A DNA stretch of 64,000 bases, from assembly GCF_010365105.1 (NCBI RefSeq), contig NZ_JAAFGZ010000007.1, positions 1 through 64,000 on the forward strand. The letters are read 5' to 3'. Shown in pieces: positions 48,884 to 58,326 of the stretch. How positions within the stretch are numbered: the first letter of the stretch is position 1; every line of letters begins with the position of its first letter. A program made the translations under genes and the position numbers. Origin of the DNA: Polaromonas sp. (GTDB lineage: Bacteria; Pseudomonadota; Gammaproteobacteria; Burkholderiales; Burkholderiaceae_C). The notes under the pieces are model-generated. The model was not told the origin of the DNA, ran no database searches, and was given only the letters and a program-made list of their open reading frames with translations.

Positions 48884-48897
48884 TTGACATTAGTCAA
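48884..48897 (-). promoter_or_regulatory. Dnr/FNR-type box of the nor operon
   Basis: TTGACATTAGTCAA is a perfect inverted repeat TTGAC-N4-GTCAA. Its centre is about 110 bases from the first start codon (48780); a class II start point would be near 48849. An A/T-rich stretch with ATGTATATT near 48822 could hold an additional NsrR-like element, but this is weak. Confidence 0.7.
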
Positions 48898-48988
48898 CCT
48901 TGGAAGAAAAACCTGCCGATTGAGCCTGCCATCCATGTTATGAGGCACGGCTGCTGAACAAAAGATGGCTGTCGGCAAATGGAGTGCT

Positions 48989-49885
48989 TCAACGCATGGT
49001 GTGCAGTGGAATGTCTTTTGCCACCGCCAGTGCGTCAAGTTCCCGACGCGTTTGCGTGAGCAGGAAATCGGCGATGTGCTGACGCGAGGCCGGTGTCAGC
49101 AGGGTCCTGATGTCGCAAGAAGCCATGCCGGCTGCCGTGCACAGCGCTGCTGCAAAATGCGGCTCCAGCGCGGCCATCGCCACGCGACCATCCTTACACG
49201 CATAGACCCGATAACCGGCATGGGCGCCGCCAATCCAGCCCTCCGGTTGCGTCAGTCCCCATTGCCGGGGCAGCGCCAGGTAACCGGCGGCGACTGACAG
49301 TGCGACTTCGATGAACATGCCATGAGCCGCATTGACCGCGCCATCTGCGCTGTGCCGTAGCAGGCAGGCCTGCAGCACGGCTTCGGTGGCCATCAGGGAG
49401 CCGCCCATGTCCGCATACAGCGTGGCGGGCAGTTCCAGGCCGGGAACCAGGCCTTTTTCAGCCAGATACGTCAGGTCGTGACCCGGTTCTTCAGCGCGCC
49501 CGCCGGGGCTGCCCACGATGGCGACTTGCGACAGGGTGGGGTAGCGCGCATGCAGTGTTTCCCACGCAATGCCCAGCTTCTTGAAGGCCGAGGGACGAAA
49601 TGAGGTCAGCAGCACATCGGTTTGAGCCAGTTCATGGTGCAAAACTTCCTGGCCTTCTGCCGTTTTCAGGTCCGCCTTGCGCACCGCGATGCCCTCGTGC
49701 AACTGGTCATAGGCGGCCTGGTTGTAGCTGCCCATCGGGTCGCCGCCGGGCGGTTCAAGCTTCAGGCAGTCCGCGCCCATCCGGCGCAGTCGCATCAGCG
49801 CGGCCGGGCCGGGAAGGTTGAGCGCGAGGCTCAGGATGCGAACGCCGCGAAGGGGCAGGAAAGCGGGGATGGCGGTAGGTGTCAT
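48989..49885 (-). CDS. CoA transferase, CaiB/BaiF (family III) type, short
   Basis: A 298-residue protein with the N-terminal family signature GVRILSLALNLPGPAALMRLRRMGAD and LEPPGGDP; the catalytic Asp region is LYADMGGSLMATEAVL. Family III CoA transferases usually have 380-400 residues, so the C-terminal portion is shortened. It may be a 2-methylacyl-CoA racemase-like or aromatic-acid CoA transferase. The substrate is unknown. The 211-base gap towards nor carries the nor regulatory region. Confidence 0.82.
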   Translation of the reverse strand: MTPTAIPAFLPLRGVRILSLALNLPGPAALMRLRRMGADCLKLEPPGGDPMGSYNQAAYDQLHEGIAVRKADLKTAEGQEVLHHELAQTDVLLTSFRPSAFKKLGIAWETLHARYPTLSQVAIVGSPGGRAEEPGHDLTYLAEKGLVPGLELPATLYADMGGSLMATEAVLQACLLRHSADGAVNAAHGMFIEVALSVAAGYLALPRQWGLTQPEGWIGGAHAGYRVYACKDGRVAMAALEPHFAAALCTAAGMASCDIRTLLTPASRQHIADFLLTQTRRELDALAVAKDIPLHTMR

Positions 49886-49886
49886 G

Positions 49887-49941
49887 TGCTATAAAAATAG
49901 TAGCTGCTTGTGCAGGATGGATAAGCGCAAGAGGCCTAAAC
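49887..49941 (+). repeat. Dispersed AGCTGCT/AAAGGCC-type repeat, copy 11
   Basis: One of the best copies. TGCTATAAAAATAGTAGCTG is followed by TGCAGGATGGATAAGCGC and AAGAGGCCTAAA. It lies between the CoA transferase start and the 3' end of pobA. Confidence 0.7.
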
Positions 49942-50033
49942 GACATCCAATTTACCGCAAAAGCGCATCCACCATGAAAAACGGGCGACAACGCCGCCCG
50001 TGAACAGCCGGCAGACGCCGGTCCGGCGCTGCC

Positions 50034-51281
<1,248 letters not shown>

Positions 51282-51356
51282 TCAGCCTTCGAGATTAAAT
51301 CGGCATGGTGCGTGCCGCAAGCCCATGGGACCAGCTTTGTGCGATGTGCGTTATTG

Positions 51357-51375
51357 TTGTGCGATGATCGCGCAA
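51357..51375. promoter_or_regulatory. Candidate IclR-type operator overlapping the regulator start
   Basis: TTGTGCGATGATCGCGCAA is a 19-base near-perfect palindrome (one mismatch) that ends at the first base of the regulator ATG. A second TTGTGCGATG half lies about 20 bases upstream. This placement suits autoregulation and control of pobA. Confidence 0.5.
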
Positions 51376-52220
51376 TGCCTGTGAAAACGACACGATTGAC
51401 ATCTCCTGGCGCCTTGCCGATTGCCAAGGCCGACATGATCGAGGGCATGGCCAAGGGCATGGCCGTGCTGGAGAGTTTTGACACACAGCGCCAGCGTCTC
51501 AATGCCACGCTGGCCGCCGAACGGGCGGGCATCACGCGCGCTGCGGCGCGCCGCCATCTGCTGACGCTGGCGCACCTGGGCTATCTGGAAACCGATGGCA
51601 GTTACTTCTGGCTGGCGGCCAAGGTGCTGCGGTTTTCAGGCAGCTACCTGGCCACTTCACGCTTGCCGCGCGCGGTGCAGCCGACGCTCAACCGGCTGGC
51701 CGTGCAGACCCGGGCTTCTTTTTCAGTGGTGGTGCTTGATGGCGACGAGGTGGTCATCGTGGCCCGAAGCGATGTTGAATGGCGGCGTTCACCGGATGAA
51801 AAAACGGTCTCTGCCAAACTGCTCGCCTACGGCCTGCACCTGGGTGCCCGCCTGCCGACGCATGCCACCTCGACCGGGCGCGTGTTGCTGGCCGCCAAGC
51901 CTGAAGGCGAGGCGAGCGCCTGGCTCAAAAACAGGTCTGAAAACGGCGGACTGGCCCGGTTGACGCTGCACACGGTGACCGACCCGTCCCAGCTCAGCCA
52001 GCTGATTGACCGTGTACGCATTGATGATTTCAGCGTGATCAGCGAAGAGCATGAGCTCGATGTACTTGCCCTGGCCGTGCCGCTGCGCGACATGCAGGGG
52101 CGCACGGTGGCGGCGCTCAATGTCGTGAGTTCTCCGCAGCGGCTGACGGCCGAAACGCTAAGGCGTGAGCTGCTGCCGTTGCTGCTGGACGCCGCACGCG
52201 AATTGCGGCCGCTGCTTTGA
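51375..52220 (+). CDS. pobR: IclR-family regulator (PobR/PcaR-like)
   Basis: A 281-residue regulator. The N-terminal winged HTH holds MIEGMAKGMAVLESF and GITRAAARRHLLTLAHLGYLE. The C-terminal effector domain has TSTGRVLLA and EEHELDVLALAVPLRD, typical of PcaR/PobR/PcaU-type proteins that sense aromatic acids. It is divergent from pobA and very likely its regulator. The start at ATG 51375 (MPVKTTRLTSPG) fits; a longer frame upstream crosses the palindrome and has no family support. Confidence 0.85.
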   Translation: MPVKTTRLTSPGALPIAKADMIEGMAKGMAVLESFDTQRQRLNATLAAERAGITRAAARRHLLTLAHLGYLETDGSYFWLAAKVLRFSGSYLATSRLPRAVQPTLNRLAVQTRASFSVVVLDGDEVVIVARSDVEWRRSPDEKTVSAKLLAYGLHLGARLPTHATSTGRVLLAAKPEGEASAWLKNRSENGGLARLTLHTVTDPSQLSQLIDRVRIDDFSVISEEHELDVLALAVPLRDMQGRTVAALNVVSSPQRLTAETLRRELLPLLLDAARELRPLL

Positions 52221-52310
52221 GCCAAGCCTGCGCCCTGGATGCGGGGCTGAAAAACAGGCGGGGTAAACTCATCGGTCAGGCAGTTTTCGCTGCTTTCAAC
52301 CTCCTTTTTC

Positions 52311-54497
52311 ATGCCCCCTGACGACATTGCCCGGCTGGCGCTTGCTGCCTTTGACCACGCCGTGGACGCCTCCGGCTCCTTTCGCGACCGTCCAGGCCAG
52401 CGGCTGATGGCCGAAAAAGTGGCCCACACCTTCAGCGTTGCCACCCTGGGCAAGACCGAAGACGACAGCGATGAACCCATTCGCGCGATTGCCGTGGTCC
52501 AGGCCGGCACCGGCGTGGGCAAGTCGCTGGCCTACTGCGCGCCGGCCATTGCTGCTGCCCTGACGCGCAATACCCGCGTGATGATTTCGACCGCCACCGT
52601 GGCTCTGCAGGAGCAGCTGGTCAACAAGGACTTGCCTGCGCTGGCGGCTATCCTGCCGCAGGACTTTCGCTTCGGCCTGGCCAAGGGACGCGGGCGCTAT
52701 GTCTGCAAGCTCAAGTTGTCGCGCCATGCAGGCGATGCCGACGATACGGTAGAGGCTGATGATGACCTGTTTGCCGACGAACTCGCCGCCGCTGCACCGC
52801 TGCATGTGATGGAGGCACGCGCGGTGTTCTATGCCGCGCTGGTGCGCGATTTGGCAAGTGGCGCCTGGGACGGCGACCGCGACAACCTGGTGCAGCCGCC
52901 CGATTCGGAGTTGTGGTCGCCCGTGGCGGCTGAAGCCAGTTCCTGCACCGGCAAGCATTGCCCGGTCTTCAACCAGTGCACCTATTACGAAAAGCGCAAG
53001 GAGCTGGTCGGCGCGCAGGTGATCGTGGTGAACCATGACTTGCTGATGTCCTCGCTCGGTTCGCGCATGCTGCCGGAACTGGACAACTGCCTGCTGGTGC
53101 TGGATGAAGGTCATCACCTGCCGGCCGTGGCGCTGGACCATTTCGCTGCGTCCATGGACCTGAGCCGCACGCTGTGGATTGAAACGCTGGCCAACCGCGC
53201 ACGCCGCATCGGTGGGCTGATGACGGTGTCTGAATCCGCCGACGTGCCGCGCCTCGCTGCGCAACTGCGCCAGGGCATGGTCGACCTGAGCCGCCTGCTG
53301 ATGGATCTGCACGGCCAGGCGTTTCAGGAAGCGCGAAGCCAGCAGGGGCCGGTGCGCTTTCGCCTGCCGCGCGGCGTGCTGCCCGAAGCATTGGACGAGC
53401 CGCTACGGCTGCTGCATGTGCTGGCCGAAAGCTTTTTGGCCATCCTGAGTACGATTGCCAAGGCCTTGCGCACGGCGATGCGCGACCAGCCCGACGAGGC
53501 GCGTCGGCTGTCCATCCTGTATGCGCAGCTGGGCATGCTCTCGCCCCGGTTGGAAAAAGTCCAGGCGACGACCGAGTTGCTGCTGAAAGCCGCTGCGAAT
53601 GATGAAGACAGCGTGCCGGTGGCCAAATGGTTCACCTTTGAAACCTGCCAGGGCGGGCTCGACAGCGGCCTGGTGGTCATCAAGGCGCATGCCAGCCCGA
53701 TCCTGCCGGGCAGCACGCTGCGCCAGCATTTCTGGTCACGCGTGCGTGCGGCCGTGGTCACTTCGGCCACGCTGACCAGTTGCGGGAAGTTCGACTTTTA
53801 CCTGCGTGAATCCGGTCTGGACCAGGACCCGGCAGCCAGCGTGCTGGAAGTCGCCAGTCCATTCGACTACGCCAGCCAGGGGCGCTTCGTGACAGTGGAA
53901 ACCGTGGCCGATCCCCGGCAGGCGGAAGCCTTCACCGCTGAAATGGTCCAGTCGCTGCTGGTCGATCTGGCGCTGGTCGCGCACGGCGCGCTGTGCCTGT
54001 TTACCTCGCGCGAGCAGATGCGCGTCGCGGTGGCGGCGCTCTCAAGCGTGCTGAAGGGCACGGTGCTGGTGCAGGGCGAACTGCCGCGCGCGCTGCTGCT
54101 CAGCCGTCATCGCGCGCGTGTCGAGGCCGGCGCAGCATCAATCATCTTTGGCATGCAGTCCTTCGGTGAGGGCCTGGACCTGCCCGGGCAGTTGTGCGAG
54201 TCGGTGTTCATCGCCAAGCTGCCGTTCGCGTCGCCGGACGATCCGGTGGGCGAGGCGCGTGCCGAGTGGCTGCGCTCGGTGGGCCGCGATCCGTTCAGCG
54301 AACTGGTGGTGCCGGCCACGGCGATCCGTCTGGCGCAGTGGGCCGGGCGCGCCATTCGCCTGGAGACCGACCGCGCCTTCGTCTATTGCTACGACCGCCG
54401 GCTGGTGAACACGTCGTATGGCCGGCGCTTGCTGGAGGGGTTGCCGGCATTCTTGCAGCAGCGCCGCAGCGCAACGGGAAGGGTGACTCCTGACTGA
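52311..54497 (+). CDS. ATP-dependent DNA helicase, DinG/YoaA family
   Basis: A 728-residue superfamily 2 helicase of the XPD-like Fe-S group. Walker A is QAGTGVGKS (near residues 64-72) and the DEGH box lies at residue 265. Four Cys that could bind a 4Fe-4S cluster occur in RYVCKLK and SSCTGKHCPVFNQCTYY. C-terminal motifs include SATLTSCG and GRAIR. DinG unwinds DNA and RNA-DNA hybrids in repair. The length is normal. Confidence 0.92.
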   Translation: MPPDDIARLALAAFDHAVDASGSFRDRPGQRLMAEKVAHTFSVATLGKTEDDSDEPIRAIAVVQAGTGVGKSLAYCAPAIAAALTRNTRVMISTATVALQEQLVNKDLPALAAILPQDFRFGLAKGRGRYVCKLKLSRHAGDADDTVEADDDLFADELAAAAPLHVMEARAVFYAALVRDLASGAWDGDRDNLVQPPDSELWSPVAAEASSCTGKHCPVFNQCTYYEKRKELVGAQVIVVNHDLLMSSLGSRMLPELDNCLLVLDEGHHLPAVALDHFAASMDLSRTLWIETLANRARRIGGLMTVSESADVPRLAAQLRQGMVDLSRLLMDLHGQAFQEARSQQGPVRFRLPRGVLPEALDEPLRLLHVLAESFLAILSTIAKALRTAMRDQPDEARRLSILYAQLGMLSPRLEKVQATTELLLKAAANDEDSVPVAKWFTFETCQGGLDSGLVVIKAHASPILPGSTLRQHFWSRVRAAVVTSATLTSCGKFDFYLRESGLDQDPAASVLEVASPFDYASQGRFVTVETVADPRQAEAFTAEMVQSLLVDLALVAHGALCLFTSREQMRVAVAALSSVLKGTVLVQGELPRALLLSRHRARVEAGAASIIFGMQSFGEGLDLPGQLCESVFIAKLPFASPDDPVGEARAEWLRSVGRDPFSELVVPATAIRLAQWAGRAIRLETDRAFVYCYDRRLVNTSYGRRLLEGLPAFLQQRRSATGRVTPD

Positions 54498-54529
54498 AAG
54501 GCTTGGCTGCTGCAGCGATATTAATCGTT

Positions 54530-54598
54530 TCAGCATCAAAAAAGGCCTTTTGCGCAAGCCCAGCATGCACAATACGCTATAAATTAAATAGCAATAAC
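54530..54598 (-). repeat. Dispersed AGCTGCT/AAAGGCC-type repeat, copy 12
   Basis: On the minus strand it reads TTGCTATTTAATTTATAGCG, then GGGCTTGCGCAAAAGGCC and TTTTTTGA. It is one of the clearest copies and lies just upstream of the REP/MITE-like element. Confidence 0.65.
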
Positions 54599-54612
54599 AT
54601 GTTTTGCGCTAC

Positions 54613-54698
54613 CGTCATTCCCGCGAAGGCGGGAATCCAGGCGCCATAAGCCATCGCCACTCTTGAACCTCTGGATTCCCGCTTTCGCGGGAATGACG
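54613..54698. mobile_element. REP/MITE-like inverted-repeat element
   Basis: Two 28-base arms, at 54613-54640 and 54671-54698, are inverted copies differing at one base. Each arm is itself a small hairpin (TTCCCGC and GCGGGAA). The spacer is 30 bases. This CGTCATTCCCGC motif is known from REP-type elements in many proteobacteria. There is no transposase gene, so any movement would depend on an enzyme elsewhere. Confidence 0.8.
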
Positions 54699-54760
54699 AG
54701 CAGGGCAGCCTGCCCTTGATGAGCTTGGCACCTGTTTTTGCAACTCAGGACGAATGCGCG

Positions 54761-55495
54761 CTAGACGCCGAGGTACTGCTGCAGCAACTCCGGCCGGTCA
54801 TGCAGTTCCTGCGAGCGGCCCTGAAACACCACTTCGCCCTTGACCAAAATCACGTTGCGGTCAGTGATCTGGCTGACATGCTTCCAGTTCTTGTCAACGA
54901 TGACGCTGCTGATGCCGGTTTCCCGCACCAGCTGGCAGATGCGCCAGATTTCACGGGCGATCAGCGGCGCCAGGCCTTCGGTGGCTTCGTCCAGGATCAG
55001 CACATCCGGGTTGGTCATGAGCGCGCGGCCAATGGTCAGCATCTGCTGCTCGCCGCCGCTGAGCTGCTGGCCGCCGTGGCTCAGCCGTTCCTTGAGGCGG
55101 GGAAAAGTGTCCAGCACCCGCTCATAGGTCCAGTCGCGCTGGCCCCGGGTGCCGGCGCGCGCGGCCATCTTCAGGTTTTCCACCACGCTCAGGTTGCCGA
55201 AGATGCCCCGGCCTTCAGGCACATAGGCAATACCAAGGCGGGCAATTTCATAAGGAGAACGCCCGGTCATGACCCGGCCTGCAATCTCGACCGAGCCGGA
55301 GCGCGGCTTGACCAGCCCCATGATGCTTTTGAGCAGCGTGCTCTTGCCCATGCCGTTGCGGCCCATCAGGCCGATGGTCTCGCCGCGCGCAACGCAAAAG
55401 CTGAGGTCGCGCAGGATGTGGCTGGCGCCGTAATAGGTGTTGATATTTTGGGCATTGACCAGCAGCTCCGGCAAATGGGTGCGATGCGTCGTCAT
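54761..55495 (-). CDS. livF: Branched-chain amino-acid-type ABC ATPase LivF
   Basis: A 244-residue ATPase. Walker A is GRNGMGKST, signature LSGGEQQM, Walker B VLILDEA, and TEGLAPLI is the LivF-type segment after Walker B. It is the last of a leftward livH-livM-livG-livF run. Its start codon overlaps the livG stop by four bases. The substrate may be an aromatic acid or amide rather than an amino acid. Confidence 0.92.
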   Translation of the reverse strand: MTTHRTHLPELLVNAQNINTYYGASHILRDLSFCVARGETIGLMGRNGMGKSTLLKSIMGLVKPRSGSVEIAGRVMTGRSPYEIARLGIAYVPEGRGIFGNLSVVENLKMAARAGTRGQRDWTYERVLDTFPRLKERLSHGGQQLSGGEQQMLTIGRALMTNPDVLILDEATEGLAPLIAREIWRICQLVRETGISSVIVDKNWKHVSQITDRNVILVKGEVVFQGRSQELHDRPELLQQYLGV

Positions 55496-56256
55496 GCGCT
55501 TTCTTCCCCGATATCTTCGCCCAGATAGGCGGCCTGCACGCCTGCGTCCAGCCGGATTTGCGCAGGCGTTCCGCTGGCGATGACCTGGCCGTTGACCATC
55601 ACGGTCAGCTGGTCGGCCAGGCTGAACACCGCATCCATGTCGTGTTCCACCAGCAGCATGGCGTGGTCTTTTTTCAGCAGCTGCAGCAGGCCGATCATCC
55701 GTTCGGCTTCCTGTGCGCCCATGCCGGCCAGCGGCTCGTCGAGCAGCAGCACCAGTGGCCGGGTTGCCAGCGTCATGGCGATTTCCAGCTGGCGCTGTTC
55801 GCCGTGGCTGATCGTGCCGGCAATGCTCCGGGCCCTGTTTTGCAAGCCGGAAAGCTCAATGGCGCTCTCTGCGCGGGCATTGATAGCTACAAAATCAGAA
55901 GCGCGCTGCATCCACCTGAAGGCATTCGGCTGGCGCGATTGCGACGCCAGCCGCACGTTTTCCCAGACAGTGAAGGGCAAAAAAATGTTGGTTTTCTGGT
56001 AGCTGCGTCCGAGTCCCTGAGCAGAAATCCGTTCCGGGCTCCAGCCGGTAATGTCGTGCCCGCCAAGTTCGACGGTGCCCGATGTTGGCGGCAGGTCGCC
56101 CGAGAGCAAATTGGTCAGCGTGGACTTGCCGGCGCCGTTGGGACCTATCACCGCATGGATACGGCCGCGCCAGAGATCGATGGACACGTCATTGACCGCC
56201 GCGAGCCCGCCAAATCGCTTGGTGAGGCCCCTGGCGCTGAGAAGCACTTCGCTCAT
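55492..56256 (-). CDS. livG: Branched-chain amino-acid-type ABC ATPase LivG
   Basis: A 254-residue ATPase with Walker A GPNGAGKST, signature variant ISHGEQRQ and Walker B LVLLLDEP followed by LAGMG, which is typical of LivG. The start at ATG 56256 gives MSEVLLSARGLTKRFGG; a longer open frame adds basic residues without support. Overlaps with both livM and livF show a single operon. Confidence 0.92.
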   Translation of the reverse strand: MSEVLLSARGLTKRFGGLAAVNDVSIDLWRGRIHAVIGPNGAGKSTLTNLLSGDLPPTSGTVELGGHDITGWSPERISAQGLGRSYQKTNIFLPFTVWENVRLASQSRQPNAFRWMQRASDFVAINARAESAIELSGLQNRARSIAGTISHGEQRQLEIAMTLATRPLVLLLDEPLAGMGAQEAERMIGLLQLLKKDHAMLLVEHDMDAVFSLADQLTVMVNGQVIASGTPAQIRLDAGVQAAYLGEDIGEESA

Positions 56257-57287
56257 GCCGCTTCCTTTTGCTCGTCGGGAATGGCTGACTTGCGCGGGCC
56301 GGCCTTGCCCAGGCGCTCGACAAGCCCCAGCAGGCCGCGCGGCGCAAAAGTGATCAGCAGCACGATGAACAGGCCCATCCACAATTGCCAGTGCTTGCCC
56401 AGGTTGACACTGCCGACCTGCGGCAGGTCCTTGAAGACATGCAGCAGGTACTCGAAGGCGAAGGCGCCGACGATGGCGCCGGCAATGTTGCCCATGCCGC
56501 CGAGGACGACCATCATGATGGTGTGCGCGCTCATCTGGAAACCCATGAGTTCGGGGTTGATGTAGCCGGTCTGCGTGCCCCAGAGGTAGCCCGCCAGCCC
56601 GGCCAGACTGCCGGCCAGTGTGAAGGCCGTGAGCTTGTAGCCAAAGGTGGGAAAGCCCATCGCCCGCATCCGGTGCTCGTTGACGCGTATGCCCGCCAGC
56701 GCCCGGCCGAACGGACTCCAGAGCAGGCGCCGCAAGAACACATAGACGCCCAGCATGGCGGCCAGCGTGAAATAGTAGAGCGTGCGCTTGCTGTCCAGTT
56801 CAAACGGCACCCAGCCGAACAGCGACGCGTCAGGCCTGAAATTGATGTAGAGCCCGTCCGAGCCGCCCAGCGCCTTGTTGTCGAAAAACAGGAAAAACAC
56901 CATCTGCGCAAACGCCATGGTGACCATGATGAAATAGATGCCGTGTGTGCGCACGACAAAAAAGCCGATGATCAGCGCTGCCAGCCCCGAGGCCAGCACG
57001 GCCACCGGCAAGGTCCACCACAGGCTGACCGGCTCGCCGGGGGGCGTCAGGAAAGCCAGTGCATAGCCGGCCAGTCCGAAATAGGCGGCATGGCCCAGCG
57101 ACACCAGGCCGGTCACGCCCTGCAGCAGGTCCAGGCTCATGGCAAAGATCGCCATGATCATCATGCGCGTGATCATCTCGGTGTAGTAGTCGGTGCCGGC
57201 AAAAGGAAACGCGCACAGGGCCACCAGGCCAAGCGCCAGCGCGACCTGCACGCCGCGCGGCAAAATTTCAAGGTTGGACCGGATCAT
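56253..57287 (-). CDS. livM: Branched-chain amino-acid-type permease LivM
   Basis: A 344-residue permease with about nine membrane segments. The signature region GRALAGIRVNEHRMRAMGF is the cytoplasmic loop that contacts the ATPases, and GLAGYLWGTQTGYINPE follows it. It pairs with LivH. The start overlaps the livH stop by four bases. Confidence 0.92.
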   Translation of the reverse strand: MIRSNLEILPRGVQVALALGLVALCAFPFAGTDYYTEMITRMMIMAIFAMSLDLLQGVTGLVSLGHAAYFGLAGYALAFLTPPGEPVSLWWTLPVAVLASGLAALIIGFFVVRTHGIYFIMVTMAFAQMVFFLFFDNKALGGSDGLYINFRPDASLFGWVPFELDSKRTLYYFTLAAMLGVYVFLRRLLWSPFGRALAGIRVNEHRMRAMGFPTFGYKLTAFTLAGSLAGLAGYLWGTQTGYINPELMGFQMSAHTIMMVVLGGMGNIAGAIVGAFAFEYLLHVFKDLPQVGSVNLGKHWQLWMGLFIVLLITFAPRGLLGLVERLGKAGPRKSAIPDEQKEAA

Positions 57288-58147
57288 TGCTTGAACAGAC
57301 CTTCAGGTTTGTACAGAAGCACGACCGCCATCAGGACATAGACCAGCATGCCGGCCACCTGCGGCAGCAGCACCTTGCCAAAGGTATCGACCAGGCCGAC
57401 CAGCAGCGCGGCGATAAGCGCGCCACGCACCGAACCGATGCCGCCGATGACAACCACCACGAAGCACATGATCAACACCTGCGAGCCCATGTTCGGATAG
57501 ACGCTGGCGACCGGCGCGGCAATCATTCCGGCCACCGCTGCCAGTCCGACGCCCAGCGCAAACACCACCGCATGAATTAGCTTGATGTTCACACCCAGCG
57601 ATTCGGCCATGTCGCGGTTGAAGGCACCTGCGCGAATCTTCATGCCCAGTCGGGTCTTTGAAATCAGGAAATAAAGGCCGGCGGCCAGGGCCAGGCAGAT
57701 GCCCGACATGAACAGGCGGTACACCGGGTACGACAGGTTGTCGGTCAGCGGAATCGAGGCGCCCAGCAGTTCGGGGATCGGCACGCCGTGAACGTCGTCG
57801 CCCCACAGGATGGAGCGCAATTCCTCAAAGATATAGATCAGCCCGAAGGTCAGCAGCACCTGGTCCAGGTGGTCGCGCTCGTAGAAATGGCGGAACAGCA
57901 GCCATTCCAGCGCCAGGCCAAACAGCACCGACAGCGCCGCGCCGACGACAATGGCCAGGCTCAGGCTGCCAAATTGCGCACTGAGCGACCAGGCCAGGTA
58001 GGCGCCCAGCATGTAGAAACTCCCGTGTGCCAGATTGACCACGCCCATGATGCCGAAGATCAGCGTCAGGCCGGCAGCCAGCATGAACAGCAGCAGCCCG
58101 TACTGCACGCTGTTCAGCAGCTGGATAAGAAAATTGGCGAGATCCAT
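57284..58147 (-). CDS. livH: Branched-chain amino-acid-type permease LivH
   Basis: A 287-residue permease with about eight membrane segments. The typical start is ANFLIQLLNSVQYGLLLFML, and GIMGVVNLAHGSFYMLGAY is a family block. The loop KIRAGAFNRDMAESLGVN is the ATPase-contact region. I chose ATG 58147; the open frame continues upstream through the dispersed long repeat and is not used. Confidence 0.92.
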   Translation of the reverse strand: MDLANFLIQLLNSVQYGLLLFMLAAGLTLIFGIMGVVNLAHGSFYMLGAYLAWSLSAQFGSLSLAIVVGAALSVLFGLALEWLLFRHFYERDHLDQVLLTFGLIYIFEELRSILWGDDVHGVPIPELLGASIPLTDNLSYPVYRLFMSGICLALAAGLYFLISKTRLGMKIRAGAFNRDMAESLGVNIKLIHAVVFALGVGLAAVAGMIAAPVASVYPNMGSQVLIMCFVVVVIGGIGSVRGALIAALLVGLVDTFGKVLLPQVAGMLVYVLMAVVLLYKPEGLFKQ

Positions 58148-58257
58148 CGGCAGGCTTTGGGTCGAAAAGTGGAGGACAGAATGGGGTTGACAGAAGTCCC
58201 GTGCAGCCTTGGGTAAAAGGCGTTCTTCTACAAGCATGGGCCGCGGGACTGGCTTCG

Positions 58258-58326
58258 CCAGACCGCAGGCGCAGTGGCCCCCTCGGGGGGCAGGGAGTTA
58301 CACGCAGTGAACGACCGTGGGGGCTA
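58258..58326 (-). repeat. Comamonadaceae-type long repeat, copy 2 (inverted)
   Basis: On the minus strand it reads GCCCCCACGGTCGTTCAC, then AACTCCCTGCCC and GAGGGGGCCACTGC, matching the copy at 9079-9145 closely. It lies between the binding-protein gene and livH, overlapping the end of the former, and might form a processing point in the operon. Confidence 0.75.

Noticed and set aside
55870-55916. A stretch in livG (TTGATAGCTACAAAATC) resembling the dispersed repeat
   Set aside because: The translated residues fit the normal LivG sequence at this place without a length change, so an insertion is not supported.
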